From: JBNJGT01 sp964473285
GTDB lineage: Archaea; Nanobdellota; Nanobdellia; Woesearchaeales; JACJVW01
Length of the DNA stretch: 64,000 nucleotides
Reading direction: 5' to 3'
NCBI GenBank assembly: GCA_964473285.1
Contig: CAYYOI010000001.1
Span: forward strand, 1 to 64,000
The notes beneath the pieces were generated by a model. It had not been told where the DNA came from, made no database searches, and saw only the letters and a list, made by a program, of their open reading frames with translations. The position numbers and the translations under genes are program-made. Shown here in pieces: positions 52,137-61,511 of this stretch (its first letter is position 1; the number at the start of each line of letters is the position of its first letter).

Positions 52137-53237
52137 ATGTTCGTAAAGATAACAGAAAAAAAAGATTCATCATATATCCTGTTCGATGGATACAGAACAA
52201 GAAAAGCATCATGTGATGCTGATCTTTCCAAGGGAGAGATTGTATTCTTGGAAGGAAAGAAAGCAATAGACCTTGATTCAGCTATAAAGGCACGGATAAT
52301 GGATATACCGGGGATGCATGAGGTATGCAAGACTCTCATAAAAGCTATGCTTGAAGGTAAACAGATCTTTCTTAGGCATCATGCAGATGCTGATGGGATC
52401 TGCGGGGCATTATCTTTAGAAAGGGTTCTTCCGGTCAAGATGAGACTACAGTCAAGAAGACCTGCTTATGACGATTCAGTATTAAGAGAGATGGGCATGA
52501 TGCAGAATGGGCTTGTTGTCCTTATTGATCATGGATCAACTCCTGACAGCCTATTTGCCCTTCAGGTGCTTGAAGAGGCAGGCATAGATTACTGTATCAT
52601 AGACCATCATAGGCCTGTTGCAAGGGAACTTTCACAACAGGTGAATTCCGAGGAGTACACTGCAGGCATGCTGGCTTTTGAGATTGCACAGGTAATAAAC
52701 CCAACAGAGGATTATACGCTGCCTGCGATATCAGGTATAGGAGATAAGTCTCCTGTGAGAATCTATGCTGATAAATGCGGCAAAAATGATGAAGAGCTCA
52801 AGCAATATGCACTTGCCCTTGATTTCATGGCGTTCATGGGGGGAAAAAGCTACCTGCAGATAATACGAAACAAAGGGCTTGCAAGAACAATGGCCCTTGA
52901 AGCTGAAGACAGGATAAATGTATTCCTTGCCTCCGCAGAGATAAAAGAGGAAAAGATAGGAGATGTCACAGCCGTAAAGGTAGATCTTCAAGGTCTTGAG
53001 AGGAGGTTCCCTAATGCAGGCAAGATAGTTGGTCATCTTCTTACACGTTATGAGGAAGCTTTTGTCATGGGGGTGCTTGAGGACCATATAATAATAAGGT
53101 CAAATGCAGGACCAGATATACAGGCGATAGTCGAAAAACTTGAGTTAAATGGGGGAGGCCACGCAAGGGCAGGAACAATACATTTTGAATCAGGCAGGAG
53201 TGAATTGATTATAAAAAGAATAAAGGGATTATTCTAG
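52137..53237 (+). CDS. DHH/DHHA1 phosphoesterase (archaeal RecJ-like)
   Basis: A 366-residue hydrolase of the RecJ/NrnA/GdpP superfamily. The motifs are HHADADG at 81-87, LIDHG near 128-132, IIDHHRP near 155-161, and the DHHA1 signature GGGHARAG near 342-349, in the expected order. An N-terminal 60-residue beta-rich module (FVKITEKKDSSYILFDGYRT) is an add-on seen in archaeal members. Possible substrates are short oligonucleotides, ssDNA ends or cyclic dinucleotides; sequence alone does not decide. It is divergent from the small membrane-protein gene and shares a TATA region (52104-52115). It ends in TAG. Confidence 0.85.
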   Translation: MFVKITEKKDSSYILFDGYRTRKASCDADLSKGEIVFLEGKKAIDLDSAIKARIMDIPGMHEVCKTLIKAMLEGKQIFLRHHADADGICGALSLERVLPVKMRLQSRRPAYDDSVLREMGMMQNGLVVLIDHGSTPDSLFALQVLEEAGIDYCIIDHHRPVARELSQQVNSEEYTAGMLAFEIAQVINPTEDYTLPAISGIGDKSPVRIYADKCGKNDEELKQYALALDFMAFMGGKSYLQIIRNKGLARTMALEAEDRINVFLASAEIKEEKIGDVTAVKVDLQGLERRFPNAGKIVGHLLTRYEEAFVMGVLEDHIIIRSNAGPDIQAIVEKLELNGGGHARAGTIHFESGRSELIIKRIKGLF

Positions 53238-55829
53238 GTAAGGCCTGAGCTTTTGGCGGTATAACAAGGGATAATTTTTCAAGACTCTTGATACTGCTTC
53301 TTTTAGCAGATGTTTTGGATAATGGCGCATAGATAGTATTTTCATTACAACCTCTGGTTTGCGAAGGTCAAACTGCGATATTATTGCCACCAACTGGCTT
53401 ATGTAAAATTCGTCAACTTTTCTTTGGGCTTCTTCAAAGGATTTCTCAACAATCTTTTCTTTCCAACCGCTTTGCAGCATCTGGGACTTTATCCGGGAGG
53501 GGTCATATCCTTGCATCAGGTTCTGCTGGATATACCCTACCAACCGGAGATTTGCCTGAGGAGGGCTTACTAAGCCTATCTTCTCCAGATATGGTTCTAT
53601 GTAAGGCTCATCGCGCATATAATATAGCGCACCTCCACCAACAAGCAATACCACGATTATTATTCCAATAATCAAGAATGAGCCTAAGTTGCCTGGCTCT
53701 TCTATTTCTGGTTCTGTTTCACAAGGGTCACAGGGACCCCCGCAATCAACATCTTCTTCGCCCTGGTTCTGGACATCATCATAACAGGAGGGTTCTTCTT
53801 CGCAAGGGTCACAGGGACCCCCGCAATCAACACCTTCTTCGCCCTGGTTCTGGACATCATCATGACAGGAGGGTTCTTCTTCGCAAGGGTCACAAGGGCC
53901 ACCGCAATCAACATCTTCCTCGTCTGAATCCTGGATACCATTATCACAGGAATCACATGACCTTTCCTCATCCGGTCTGGCATTGTTACACCCATTAAGA
54001 TCTGTGCATTCCCTATACTGTGTGCTTGCTTCACATTCTGACCATTCAGTGCAATTCCAGTCCGGTTCGCAGGTGCATTGACCGCAGTCATCAGGGCAAG
54101 TGCTGCAATTCTCGATGGAATCACAGGTCCCATCCCCACAGAAGAAATTATATTCAACTTCTATCTCCCCTGAATAATTATAAGGCTCGAGATCCAGTGT
54201 AGTGTTACAGGTGATGTTATAGGAAAAATTTCCGGTCTCATTGAATGTGTGTGAGTGATAGAATGTATCATCAGTCTCCATCCTGAATGTCTTATTGCCA
54301 AGAGTGAAATGGCATGAGCCGTTGTAATCGGAAAATAGCTTATCATAATAGCGATAATCTGCAAAAAATAAGATCGGTTCTTGTGCATATGCACTATCGT
54401 TTACTGTTATGTTAAAAGAAGTCTTTTCAACAAGCTCATATTCTGTCAGGTACTTTGCCCTGAACCTGAAATCCTCACCTTCTTCCTCTATAAGAACCTG
54501 GTTCATACATTCACCTATACATGGCTCATCTTCTCTTAGAAGACCAGGATCATCAAAATCATTGCTATAGAATGTTATCTCAGGCCATGGTTCAAGATCA
54601 TGAAGCCTTTCGATTGTTACATCAAGATAATGCTTTTCAAGTGTTATTCCTTCATCAAGATTCAAACCTGTGAAATTGATGCATATATTGGTAAGGTTTA
54701 TCATGCCTATACCTGTTATCTCAAGAAGGGCATCGCATTCATTGGAAGCATCCCAATAAGTCAGGTTTGTTGTAGAACCATTGAATTTATTGTAGATAGG
54801 ATCATTATCTTTTTCTTTACTTGATGTCTGAATATCAAAATAAACCTCAGGTGAATTCATTACGACATCAAAGCAATATACAGGGATATTATAATCGCTT
54901 TGAGGTGATAATCCTGTTATTGTTACCAGGTGGGTCTTTCCCATTTTAAGGATGTCAGTGAAATTTGATCCAGAAACAAATTTATAATGCTCATAAGCAT
55001 CCTGAAAATCCATATCCGGTACATCTTCCTGACTATAGCCTGGCCTTATCTCATATATATTCTGCTTAAGACGTCCATAGCAAGGCTCATCTGTCCTGAA
55101 ACGGAGTGTCACATTGGTTGGGTTAGTCTCATAGGTTTCAAGGTTTGTTATCTCTGGTTCTTTCTTATCGATTATGCTAATATTTACATCCTTCTTTATC
55201 TCTTCGTATTGATTTGAAGCAGTTATTGTTGTAACGAAATGACTTATAGTCTTTGTATAATCATCGGGAGGTGTCCATGTCCCAGGTCTCTGAAAAGGAC
55301 TGTCAAAAGAAAGGGTGGCATTACCTGAAAAATTATATGAAAGCACCAATTCCTCTCCTTCATATCCATACACATGTTTCCTTACTGAAAGATTTATGGG
55401 ATAAGGAGACTCAACAGTAACATCCATGTAGGTTTGGTTGGAAAGGCCCTGCGGGTCTGTAACAGTAAAGACTATTGTCTCTGTTCCAACCCATTCGGGT
55501 GCTGTGATTGTTGCATTGTTCCCATTCATCTCCAGTTCAAGGTTCTGAGTTTCTGCATCCCACATGAGGTCTGAATCAGGGGATTGGGAATCATAGACAT
55601 AATCATCCAGATCAATTGTTACTGACTCTCCAAAAGAGAGGGTTGCTCCGGTTATGTTGATGACCTTAGGTGCCGTATTATTAGTGGAGTTTTGGACTGC
55701 AAAACCAGTAGGATGGGTTACAGATTGTAATGAAAGAACGAATATGAAGAGTCCTGCAAGTATTATAACTACTGAGAACAGGGTGAATGGGTCCCTTTTC
55801 TGTTCCACAAGTTCTTCTAGGCTAGCCAT
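53229..55829 (-). CDS. surface protein with Cys-rich repeats and a cytoplasmic C-terminal domain
   Basis: An 866-residue protein with two transmembrane helices. Residues 1-16 are cytoplasmic, helix one is about 17-35 (FSVVIILAGLFIFVLSLQ). The extracellular part starts with cadherin/Ig-like modules (SFGESVTIDLDDYVYD...FTVTDPQGLSN) and continues with FN3-like segments, then a Cys-rich stretch (about 575-705) with three 27-residue repeats of the type EEGVDCGGPCDPCEEE. Helix two is about 711-735 (FLIIGIIIVVLLVGGGALYY), and a 125-residue cytoplasmic domain ends the protein. Its start overlaps the Lrp-type regulator by eight bases. A sensor or adhesin is likely (inference). Confidence 0.82.
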   Translation of the reverse strand: MASLEELVEQKRDPFTLFSVVIILAGLFIFVLSLQSVTHPTGFAVQNSTNNTAPKVINITGATLSFGESVTIDLDDYVYDSQSPDSDLMWDAETQNLELEMNGNNATITAPEWVGTETIVFTVTDPQGLSNQTYMDVTVESPYPINLSVRKHVYGYEGEELVLSYNFSGNATLSFDSPFQRPGTWTPPDDYTKTISHFVTTITASNQYEEIKKDVNISIIDKKEPEITNLETYETNPTNVTLRFRTDEPCYGRLKQNIYEIRPGYSQEDVPDMDFQDAYEHYKFVSGSNFTDILKMGKTHLVTITGLSPQSDYNIPVYCFDVVMNSPEVYFDIQTSSKEKDNDPIYNKFNGSTTNLTYWDASNECDALLEITGIGMINLTNICINFTGLNLDEGITLEKHYLDVTIERLHDLEPWPEITFYSNDFDDPGLLREDEPCIGECMNQVLIEEEGEDFRFRAKYLTEYELVEKTSFNITVNDSAYAQEPILFFADYRYYDKLFSDYNGSCHFTLGNKTFRMETDDTFYHSHTFNETGNFSYNITCNTTLDLEPYNYSGEIEVEYNFFCGDGTCDSIENCSTCPDDCGQCTCEPDWNCTEWSECEASTQYRECTDLNGCNNARPDEERSCDSCDNGIQDSDEEDVDCGGPCDPCEEEPSCHDDVQNQGEEGVDCGGPCDPCEEEPSCYDDVQNQGEEDVDCGGPCDPCETEPEIEEPGNLGSFLIIGIIIVVLLVGGGALYYMRDEPYIEPYLEKIGLVSPPQANLRLVGYIQQNLMQGYDPSRIKSQMLQSGWKEKIVEKSFEEAQRKVDEFYISQLVAIISQFDLRKPEVVMKILSMRHYPKHLLKEAVSRVLKNYPLLYRQKLRPYLE
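53711..53953 (-). repeat. 81-base tandem repeat, three copies, Cys-rich
   Basis: Three copies of an 81-base unit, two nearly identical, encode 27 residues each with CGGPCDPC. The last copy (53873-53953) is more diverged. The DNA similarity is high enough to allow unequal crossover. Confidence 0.85.
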
Positions 55830-56205
55830 TTAGTATCATATCAACCTTCAGATCGTCTGCTTTTGCTCTAAGATTATTTGCAAGGTCATTGAGTTCTTTC
55901 TTGCCTTTACATTGCACAAAAAGGATAAGATTGTAGTCACCTGTGGTCTCGAGTTTCCGGATAATGGATGGATGAGATATCGATTGAGAGGCCTTAAGAT
56001 ATATTATAGCTTCAAGAAGACCAAGTTTTTCAGTATCGATGAGTGTTGTATATCCTTTGATGATGTTTTCCTTTTCAAGACGCTTGATGCGATTCAGTAT
56101 GGTGACGCTTGAGACTCCAAGGTGGGATGCGATCTCCTTGTAGGTTAGACGGCCGTTAGCCTGCAATAATTCCAGAATTTGTTCATCCACAGTATCAGGA
56201 GCCAT
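55822..56205 (-). CDS. Lrp/AsnC-family transcription regulator
   Basis: A 127-residue regulator. The N-terminal helix-turn-helix is clear (DEQILELLQANGRLTYKEIA, then SSVTILNRIKRLEKENIIKG), followed by the alpha-beta ligand domain (LLEAIIYLKASQ, then GDYNLILFVQCKGKKELND). The protein is slightly short for the family (usually about 150), with a brief C-terminus. The stop codon (TAG) lies inside the start of the surface-protein gene (eight-base overlap), so it is co-translated with it and may control it. The promoter has TTTATAAA at 56233-56240, 28-35 bases before the ATG. Confidence 0.92.
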   Translation of the reverse strand: MAPDTVDEQILELLQANGRLTYKEIASHLGVSSVTILNRIKRLEKENIIKGYTTLIDTEKLGLLEAIIYLKASQSISHPSIIRKLETTGDYNLILFVQCKGKKELNDLANNLRAKADDLKVDMILNG

Positions 56206-56232
56206 GATTTAGGATTGATTTGCATTTAGAAC

Positions 56233-56240
56233 TTTATAAA
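56233..56240 (-). promoter_or_regulatory. TATA box of the Lrp-surface protein operon
   Basis: TTTATAAA precedes the ATG at 56205 by 28-35 bases. The 204 bases from 56206 to 56409 are very AT-rich and otherwise hold no supported gene; they separate this operon from the ABC transporter operon. Confidence 0.6.
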
Positions 56241-56409
56241 TCTTACTGTCTCTGATTAATTTAATTAATTATTTCCTTTTTATTATTATCTAAGTTAATT
56301 TTTTAATTTAATTTTTAATTTTATTAATTTTTAGAAGAATTTAGTTAATAATAACAAGTATTAATGAATAAAATAGAAAGATAATTAAGTCCAGAGAGAG
56401 AGATTCGAT

Positions 56410-57201
56410 TTAAAGGCGTTCAACTATCAGGTTTCCAGACTCGTACCTTCGTAAACCATAGTTGAATAAGGATATTGATACGACTAAGAAGACCAGCACT
56501 ACAGTAATTAGCATCATGAACCAGAAAAGGTCAAAAGAGGCAATTAATTCAACAGGGATGCCTGTGACAAAGCCTGCAGGGATGATTGTCAAGAGAATCA
56601 ATTTGGCAAAGCCTCCGAAAATGGAAAGAGGGTAGGTTGTAAATGTGATTAATCCCATCACCATGTTTCTTTCAAGAGAACGGGAAGACCCGAGAAAGAA
56701 ACCCATGGAACCGACCAGTATACAGAAACTTAATGTGAGGATCGCACCCAGTACTGTTACCAGCAGGAAAAGAGGGACATCATTCAGGTCGATTGCAAAA
56801 AAGGCAAGGATTATTCCAAAAATAAGGTCACCTAATGCTCCTAGTGGAAACCGACTGACCAGAGCATGCAATAAGGGATTAACTGGAATGGCAAGGTAAA
56901 AATCCAGAGCTCCCTGTTCTATCATTGTTGCAAGATGACCGCGGTTTCCAAAAAAGATACCGCTCAGCCCCCATGAGATAGTGGCGACAGCATACAATTG
57001 CAGGATGTTGTGAAAGTTCCATCCCTGGATACTGTCAAATTTTGTTAGGATGATGTACCAAAAGAAGATCCATACTACATTATTGACCATCATCCCAACT
57101 ACAGCTATGAAAAAGTTGGTCCGGTATTCAAGGGCACTGGAAAGGTTATTCTTGAAATACCACCAGACTACCTGTGCATTCTTTATTATGTCAGCCGCCA
57201 T
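56410..57201 (-). CDS. ABC-2 type permease subunit
   Basis: A 263-residue membrane protein with six helices, of the ABC-2 group usually found as two-permease transporters with a dedicated ATPase. After an amphipathic start (NAQVVWWYFKNNLSSALEYR) come helices such as FFIAVVGMMVNNVVWIFFWY. The ABC-2 fingerprint EQGALDFYLAIPVNPLLHAL (residues 89-108), in the loop before helix three, is clear. It overlaps the second permease gene by 11 bases and is the last gene of the operon. The substrate is unknown. Confidence 0.88.
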   Translation of the reverse strand: MAADIIKNAQVVWWYFKNNLSSALEYRTNFFIAVVGMMVNNVVWIFFWYIILTKFDSIQGWNFHNILQLYAVATISWGLSGIFFGNRGHLATMIEQGALDFYLAIPVNPLLHALVSRFPLGALGDLIFGIILAFFAIDLNDVPLFLLVTVLGAILTLSFCILVGSMGFFLGSSRSLERNMVMGLITFTTYPLSIFGGFAKLILLTIIPAGFVTGIPVELIASFDLFWFMMLITVVLVFLVVSISLFNYGLRRYESGNLIVERL

Positions 57202-57988
57202 GTATCTGTACCTTTTTTGAGGCCTTTACATAGATCAAGGTTATGATAAGTATGAGTATGCACCCCCAGAAAAACTGGAGGATCAAGGCTTTTGTGAATA
57301 GATCTGCAGTGAAGTTGACGAAAAGACGAGCTGGGAAATACGGGACTGTTGCAAAGGGAAGGCTAAGAGATAGTTTTTCAAGCCAGCCGGGATAGAATTC
57401 AAGAGGGATCAGCATGCCTCCAAGAGTAAATATTATTTTTGAATATATCAACTGGAAGCTTTTAGTATCCTCAAACCAAAAGGCAAGCAGCCCGATTATA
57501 ACAAAGAAAAGAAAATTCAGGGATATGGCTGCAAGAATAATTATAGGCACCAGGATCGTTGCTGGTGAAAGGTTTATTGGTCCGACAAAGAGAAGAGTGA
57601 TGATTGCTCCAGTTAGGAATGCCACAAAAAAACGCATGAAAGCCCTTCCAATATACTGGGAATACTTGAACAGGACATAATTATAGGGTTTATTCAGACT
57701 ATAGGCAAGATGCCCGCTCTTGACTTCCTGAGATATCTCGTCAGCCACCCTTGAATCTGAGAATATTATAGATTCTGACATGACAAGATACCATATCATC
57801 ATGGGAAGGGTGAAGCCGTCTATGACTGAGCCACCTCCATAGATAGTGGTCCATAGACTGATGAATACAAACATGAGAATTGCCATGAAAAAAGAAGAGC
57901 CTACAAAATCCATAACATAGGCAAGGCTGTTCATCCAGGTGGTCCTGACCACATAGCAATACTTAGTTAGTTCCATAAATATCCTCAA
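57191..57988 (-). CDS. ABC-2 type permease subunit
   Basis: A 265-residue partner of the previous permease, with six helices. The related loop motif SQEVKSGHLAYSLNKPYNYV (residues 85-104) marks the same family, and helix segments such as FVAFLTGAIITLLFVG follow. The two permeases probably form a heterodimer. The start overlaps the ATPase gene by 26 bases. The in-frame ATG at residue five is an alternative start. Confidence 0.88.
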   Translation of the reverse strand: MRIFMELTKYCYVVRTTWMNSLAYVMDFVGSSFFMAILMFVFISLWTTIYGGGSVIDGFTLPMMIWYLVMSESIIFSDSRVADEISQEVKSGHLAYSLNKPYNYVLFKYSQYIGRAFMRFFVAFLTGAIITLLFVGPINLSPATILVPIIILAAISLNFLFFVIIGLLAFWFEDTKSFQLIYSKIIFTLGGMLIPLEFYPGWLEKLSLSLPFATVPYFPARLFVNFTADLFTKALILQFFWGCILILIITLIYVKASKKVQIHGG

Positions 57989-58940
57989 TGATATCCTCTA
58001 TTGGAGGATTTGCAATGTTGAGATCTATTATTGAGAATTTCTCTGTCAGGTCCTGCAGCAGGGACTTTATTGTGCGCTTGCTTGTGTCAAGCTCTAGTTT
58101 GAAGGAAAACTTTGCTTTCTTGAGTATCCTTGTGTGCTTAAGCTTCACAGAACTAACCGCGTGATCACAAAGAACTGATATTATCTTCCTGTTGAGGTAG
58201 TTCTGGCGCATATCCTTGATTGAACCTTCATAAACAATCTTACCGTGATTTATGATGAATATGCGTTTGCAGATCTTGTCAATATCCTGCATGTCATGAC
58301 TGGTTAATATTATACTCAATTTCTCTTTCTTGTTGATATCTTTTATGAAAGAACGGATCCTTTTCTTTGTGGTTATGTCAAGACCAATACTGGGTTCGTC
58401 CAGAAACAGTATTCGAGGCTTATGGAGAAGAGATGCAACTATCTCTGCGCGCATTCTTTGACCCAAAGAAAGCTTTCTGACAGAAGTATGCAAGAATTCC
58501 TCCAGTTGGAAGTATGACACCAGTTCTTTTAGCCTTTTATGATATTCTTTCTGATCCAGCTCATAGATGCGGGAAAACAGGTCAAATGTGTCGATAGCAG
58601 GAAGATGATACCATAACTGAGGCTTTTGTCCGAAAACAGTCCCTACCTGGAATGCCAGTTTCTTTCGTTCCTTTGCAGGATTAAGGCCGTTAACCCTCAA
58701 TGTACCCTTATCACTATGGAGAATTCCGGTGAGCATCTTAAGCGTGGTGGACTTCCCGGCGCCATTTGGGCCTATGAGGGCTACCAGTTCTCCTTCCTTT
58801 ATCGAGAAGGAGATGTTGTCAACAGCTTTGACGTGATTGTATTGTGGCTTTACAAAGGATTTAACGCTGCCCAGTAGACCCGGTGCCTTCTGCTTGGCAC
58901 GGAAATGCTTAGTCAATCCATCTACATGAATGCCTTTCAT
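57963..58940 (-). CDS. ABC transporter ATPase
   Basis: A 325-residue ATP-binding subunit. Walker A GPNGAGKST is at 57-65, the signature KLSLGQRMRAE near 158-168, Walker B ILFLDEPSIGLD near 180-191, and the H-loop TSHD near 217-220. The C-terminal 90 residues are the extra domain typical of two-permease ABC-2 systems. The TATA box lies at 58963-58972. With the two overlapping permease genes it forms a complete exporter; a role in lipid, glycan or drug export is possible. Confidence 0.93.
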   Translation of the reverse strand: MKGIHVDGLTKHFRAKQKAPGLLGSVKSFVKPQYNHVKAVDNISFSIKEGELVALIGPNGAGKSTTLKMLTGILHSDKGTLRVNGLNPAKERKKLAFQVGTVFGQKPQLWYHLPAIDTFDLFSRIYELDQKEYHKRLKELVSYFQLEEFLHTSVRKLSLGQRMRAEIVASLLHKPRILFLDEPSIGLDITTKKRIRSFIKDINKKEKLSIILTSHDMQDIDKICKRIFIINHGKIVYEGSIKDMRQNYLNRKIISVLCDHAVSSVKLKHTRILKKAKFSFKLELDTSKRTIKSLLQDLTEKFSIIDLNIANPPIEDIIEDIYGTN

Positions 58941-58962
58941 GGAAATCGAATAGGAGTTGGAG

Positions 58963-58972
58963 ATTTAAAAAG
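58963..58972 (-). promoter_or_regulatory. TATA box of the ABC transporter operon
   Basis: CTTTTTAAAT on the minus strand precedes the ATG at 58940 by 23-32 bases. It is divergent from the box at 59026. Confidence 0.55.
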
Positions 58973-59025
58973 CTTTTTAAGAGAATCTGAAAGATCTCCG
59001 CACTTATGAGTGTCGATTCATAAGA

Positions 59026-59033
59026 TTTATAAA
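59026..59033 (+). promoter_or_regulatory. TATA box of the redox operon
   Basis: TTTATAAA lies 34-41 bases before the ATG at 59067; a GGAGGG ribosome site (59056-59061) sits just before that ATG, so this transcript has a short leader. This excludes the longer frame from 59010. Confidence 0.6.
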
Positions 59034-59066
59034 AAATATGGGTTTCCGGATAGTGGAGGGGTATTA

Positions 59067-60845
59067 ATGAGTAAAAAGAAATCAAATGTTAAACTTAAAA
59101 GGAAAAAAAACGACAACAATATCTGGATTTTTACAAGCGCAATATTAGGAGTGCTGCTTCTAGCATCAATATTTACTTCCGGTTTTGGAACTTGCCCAAC
59201 CGCAGGAGTTATCGCTGAAGTGGACCATATGGTGGGACAGGCAAATGATACCACACTTACTCAATCATGGCAGACGGTTAAAGAGGGTGTAATGACTATG
59301 GAAAAGGAACCAGTTGAGAGTTCCGGAGAACAAGTATCCTTACAGATGTATGTGATGAGCCAGTGTCCTTATGGAACACAGGTTGTTGATGCAATCGCAC
59401 CTGTAAAAGAAAAACTTGGAGATTCACTTGATCTTTCTATCGATTACATAACATATCCTACTGAGATGTATCCTGAAAAGGAAGACGAGTTCTGTGTCAG
59501 CGGAATGTGCTCAATGCACGGAACAAGTGAGGTCAAAGGAAATATTGTACAACTATGTGCAATGGAACATAATCCTGAGAAATACCTTGATATGCTTACA
59601 TGCATGAACGAGAACATGAATGCTATACCTGACAACTGGGAAGCCTGTGCTGAAGGGCTTAATGTTGAAGAGATCAGGTCATGCTATGAAGGGGATGAAG
59701 GAAAAATGCTCCTGAATAACAGTGCTGCAAAAGCGCTTAACGCTGAGGCGAGCGGAAGCCCTACAATATTTCTGGAAGGCGAAAAATACAGTGGCGAACG
59801 ATCAGAGATGGATTTCATGAGATCAGTCTGCAACTCTTTTGAAGAAAGGCCTGCTGCATGCGCTGATGTTCCGGAACCTACAAAGGTGCCTATGACAATT
59901 GTAAATGCAGAGGACTGTGAGAACTGTGATTCTTCACAACTTATTGGTGTGATAAAGGGATTGTTCCCTGGTGTTGAGGTCAATGAGGTTGAAGCAACCT
60001 CTGATGAAGGGAAGGCACTCATCGAACAATACAATATTGAGGTTGCGCCATCATTCCTTTTTGAAACATCCCTGGATGAGACTGAAGCATGGGGACAGAG
60101 GCAAGACCTGGCTCGCGCTTTTGAAAAGATTGATGACAAGTACAAGCTAAGGGATGACCAGACAGGAGCCACCTATTTCATTGATGAAGAAAAGCGAAAA
60201 GAACAAGAAGAGATGATGGAGAACTATCCACAACAGAATCTTGAAGTGCTTGGATATGATTCAGAGAAACCAAGGCTTGACTATTTTGTGATGGCTTTTT
60301 GTCCATATGGGAATCCTGCGGACGAGGCAGCAGCAGAACTACATGATGCTTTTGGTGACAAGGTAGAGATTGTACCACACTATATCCTTGGTGTTTCAGG
60401 AGATTCAATAGAGTCACTGCATGGAGAGCAGGAAGGAGACCAAGGAATACGTGAACTATGCGTACTTGAGGAATTTGGAGAAGAAGAGTATTATGAATTT
60501 ACTCTTGCAGCAAATGAGCAGTGTACATCGCAGAATGCTAACTCATGCTGGGAGGATGTAGCTGCATCTGTCGGGCTTGATACAGAGCCAATCAAGAACT
60601 GCATGGAGGATAAGCTGACCTTGGCACAAGAACAAGCAGATCTCAATAGCCAGATAGTTACCCTACAGCAGGGTCAACTGGTACCTCCTTCAGCATCCCC
60701 TACATTCCTTGTCAATGGTGCTGCATACAGCGGCGGCAGGGATGCTGAGAGTCTCAAGGCAGCATTGTGTGCTGAATTTGAGAATGCTCCTGCAGTTTGT
60801 GATGAAACATTATCACAGGATACTGAAGCAGCAGGCACCTGTTAA
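59067..60845 (+). CDS. membrane-anchored protein with three thioredoxin-like domains
   Basis: A 592-residue exported protein. A basic N-terminus and one helix (about residues 19-38) anchor it; the rest is outside. The first thioredoxin-fold domain has MSQCPYGTQ with Cys100 and later cysteines (FCVSGMCSMHG), the second has NAEDCENCD (a Cys-x2-Cys pair near 284-288), and the third MAFCPYGNPAD (Cys near 412). In the first and third the CPYG motif lacks the second active-site cysteine and both end in a cis-Pro motif (GSPTIFLEG, SASPTFLVNG). This resembles the GILT/DsbA-like group. Redox or protein-folding work outside the cell is likely. The start is set by the GGAGGG site. Confidence 0.8.
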   Translation: MSKKKSNVKLKRKKNDNNIWIFTSAILGVLLLASIFTSGFGTCPTAGVIAEVDHMVGQANDTTLTQSWQTVKEGVMTMEKEPVESSGEQVSLQMYVMSQCPYGTQVVDAIAPVKEKLGDSLDLSIDYITYPTEMYPEKEDEFCVSGMCSMHGTSEVKGNIVQLCAMEHNPEKYLDMLTCMNENMNAIPDNWEACAEGLNVEEIRSCYEGDEGKMLLNNSAAKALNAEASGSPTIFLEGEKYSGERSEMDFMRSVCNSFEERPAACADVPEPTKVPMTIVNAEDCENCDSSQLIGVIKGLFPGVEVNEVEATSDEGKALIEQYNIEVAPSFLFETSLDETEAWGQRQDLARAFEKIDDKYKLRDDQTGATYFIDEEKRKEQEEMMENYPQQNLEVLGYDSEKPRLDYFVMAFCPYGNPADEAAAELHDAFGDKVEIVPHYILGVSGDSIESLHGEQEGDQGIRELCVLEEFGEEEYYEFTLAANEQCTSQNANSCWEDVAASVGLDTEPIKNCMEDKLTLAQEQADLNSQIVTLQQGQLVPPSASPTFLVNGAAYSGGRDAESLKAALCAEFENAPAVCDETLSQDTEAAGTC

Positions 60846-60872
60846 TTTTTTATTTTTTATTTGGAGGTTCTA

Positions 60873-61511
60873 ATGATCAAAAGATTCATGGGAAAACTTG
60901 TGGGAAAAACTTTATTCTATCCAGGCTGTATTACAAGTACTGAAATTAAAGAGAACTATCTGAAGATACTTGAATACCTGGGTTATGATGTGGTTGAGAT
61001 AACTGAACTTAACTGCTGTGGAGGGCCTGTTATTTCTGCAGGATATGACTCTGATTTCTATGATCTTGCACAGAAAAATAAAGAAAAGTTGCAGGGTATC
61101 AAGAGGATAATAACTAACTGTCCGGAATGTGCTTTCATGTTCAATACATATTACAAGATACCTACAGAACATATCTCTGATATACTCTATAAACACAAGG
61201 ACAGGTTTGATAAGACTCATGAAGAGCCCATCTCTTATCATAGGCCTTGTCACCTGAGAAAAGCGGGGATTGATGCGCCAGAGAAACTGCTTTCCCATAT
61301 AGGCTATGAGGTTGTCCCATTACCTGACCAATGTTGCGGGGCAGGAGGAGGGCTGAAAAGAAACAAGCCGGAGATTGCAAACAAGGCAGCCAAGGCCAGG
61401 CTATCCCAATGCAGGACAAACAAGATCATAACCTCATGCCCATTATGCTATCAACACCTTAAGGAGAATGCAAGCATCAAGGTCATGGAACTCTCGGAGG
61501 TCCTGAAATGA
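60873..61511 (+). CDS. CCG-domain subunit of a D-lactate/glycolate dehydrogenase-like complex
   Basis: A 212-residue subunit with two Cys-rich (CCG) domains: FYPGCITS then NCCGGP (first), and HRPCHLRKAG then QCCGAGGG (second), which bind a non-standard iron-sulfur cluster in heterodisulfide reductase and GlcF/LldE-type proteins. A GGAGGT ribosome site precedes the ATG at 60873; the frame from 60861 lacks one. The two-cluster ferredoxin domain usually fused to it is encoded separately at 62646. It ends four bases into the FAD subunit gene. Confidence 0.88.
   Translation: MIKRFMGKLVGKTLFYPGCITSTEIKENYLKILEYLGYDVVEITELNCCGGPVISAGYDSDFYDLAQKNKEKLQGIKRIITNCPECAFMFNTYYKIPTEHISDILYKHKDRFDKTHEEPISYHRPCHLRKAGIDAPEKLLSHIGYEVVPLPDQCCGAGGGLKRNKPEIANKAAKARLSQCRTNKIITSCPLCYQHLKENASIKVMELSEVLK

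Noticed and set aside
53678..54157. Frames of 106 and 151 residues on both strands over the Cys-rich repeats
   Set aside because: They are frame shadows of the 81-base repeats in the surface-protein gene.
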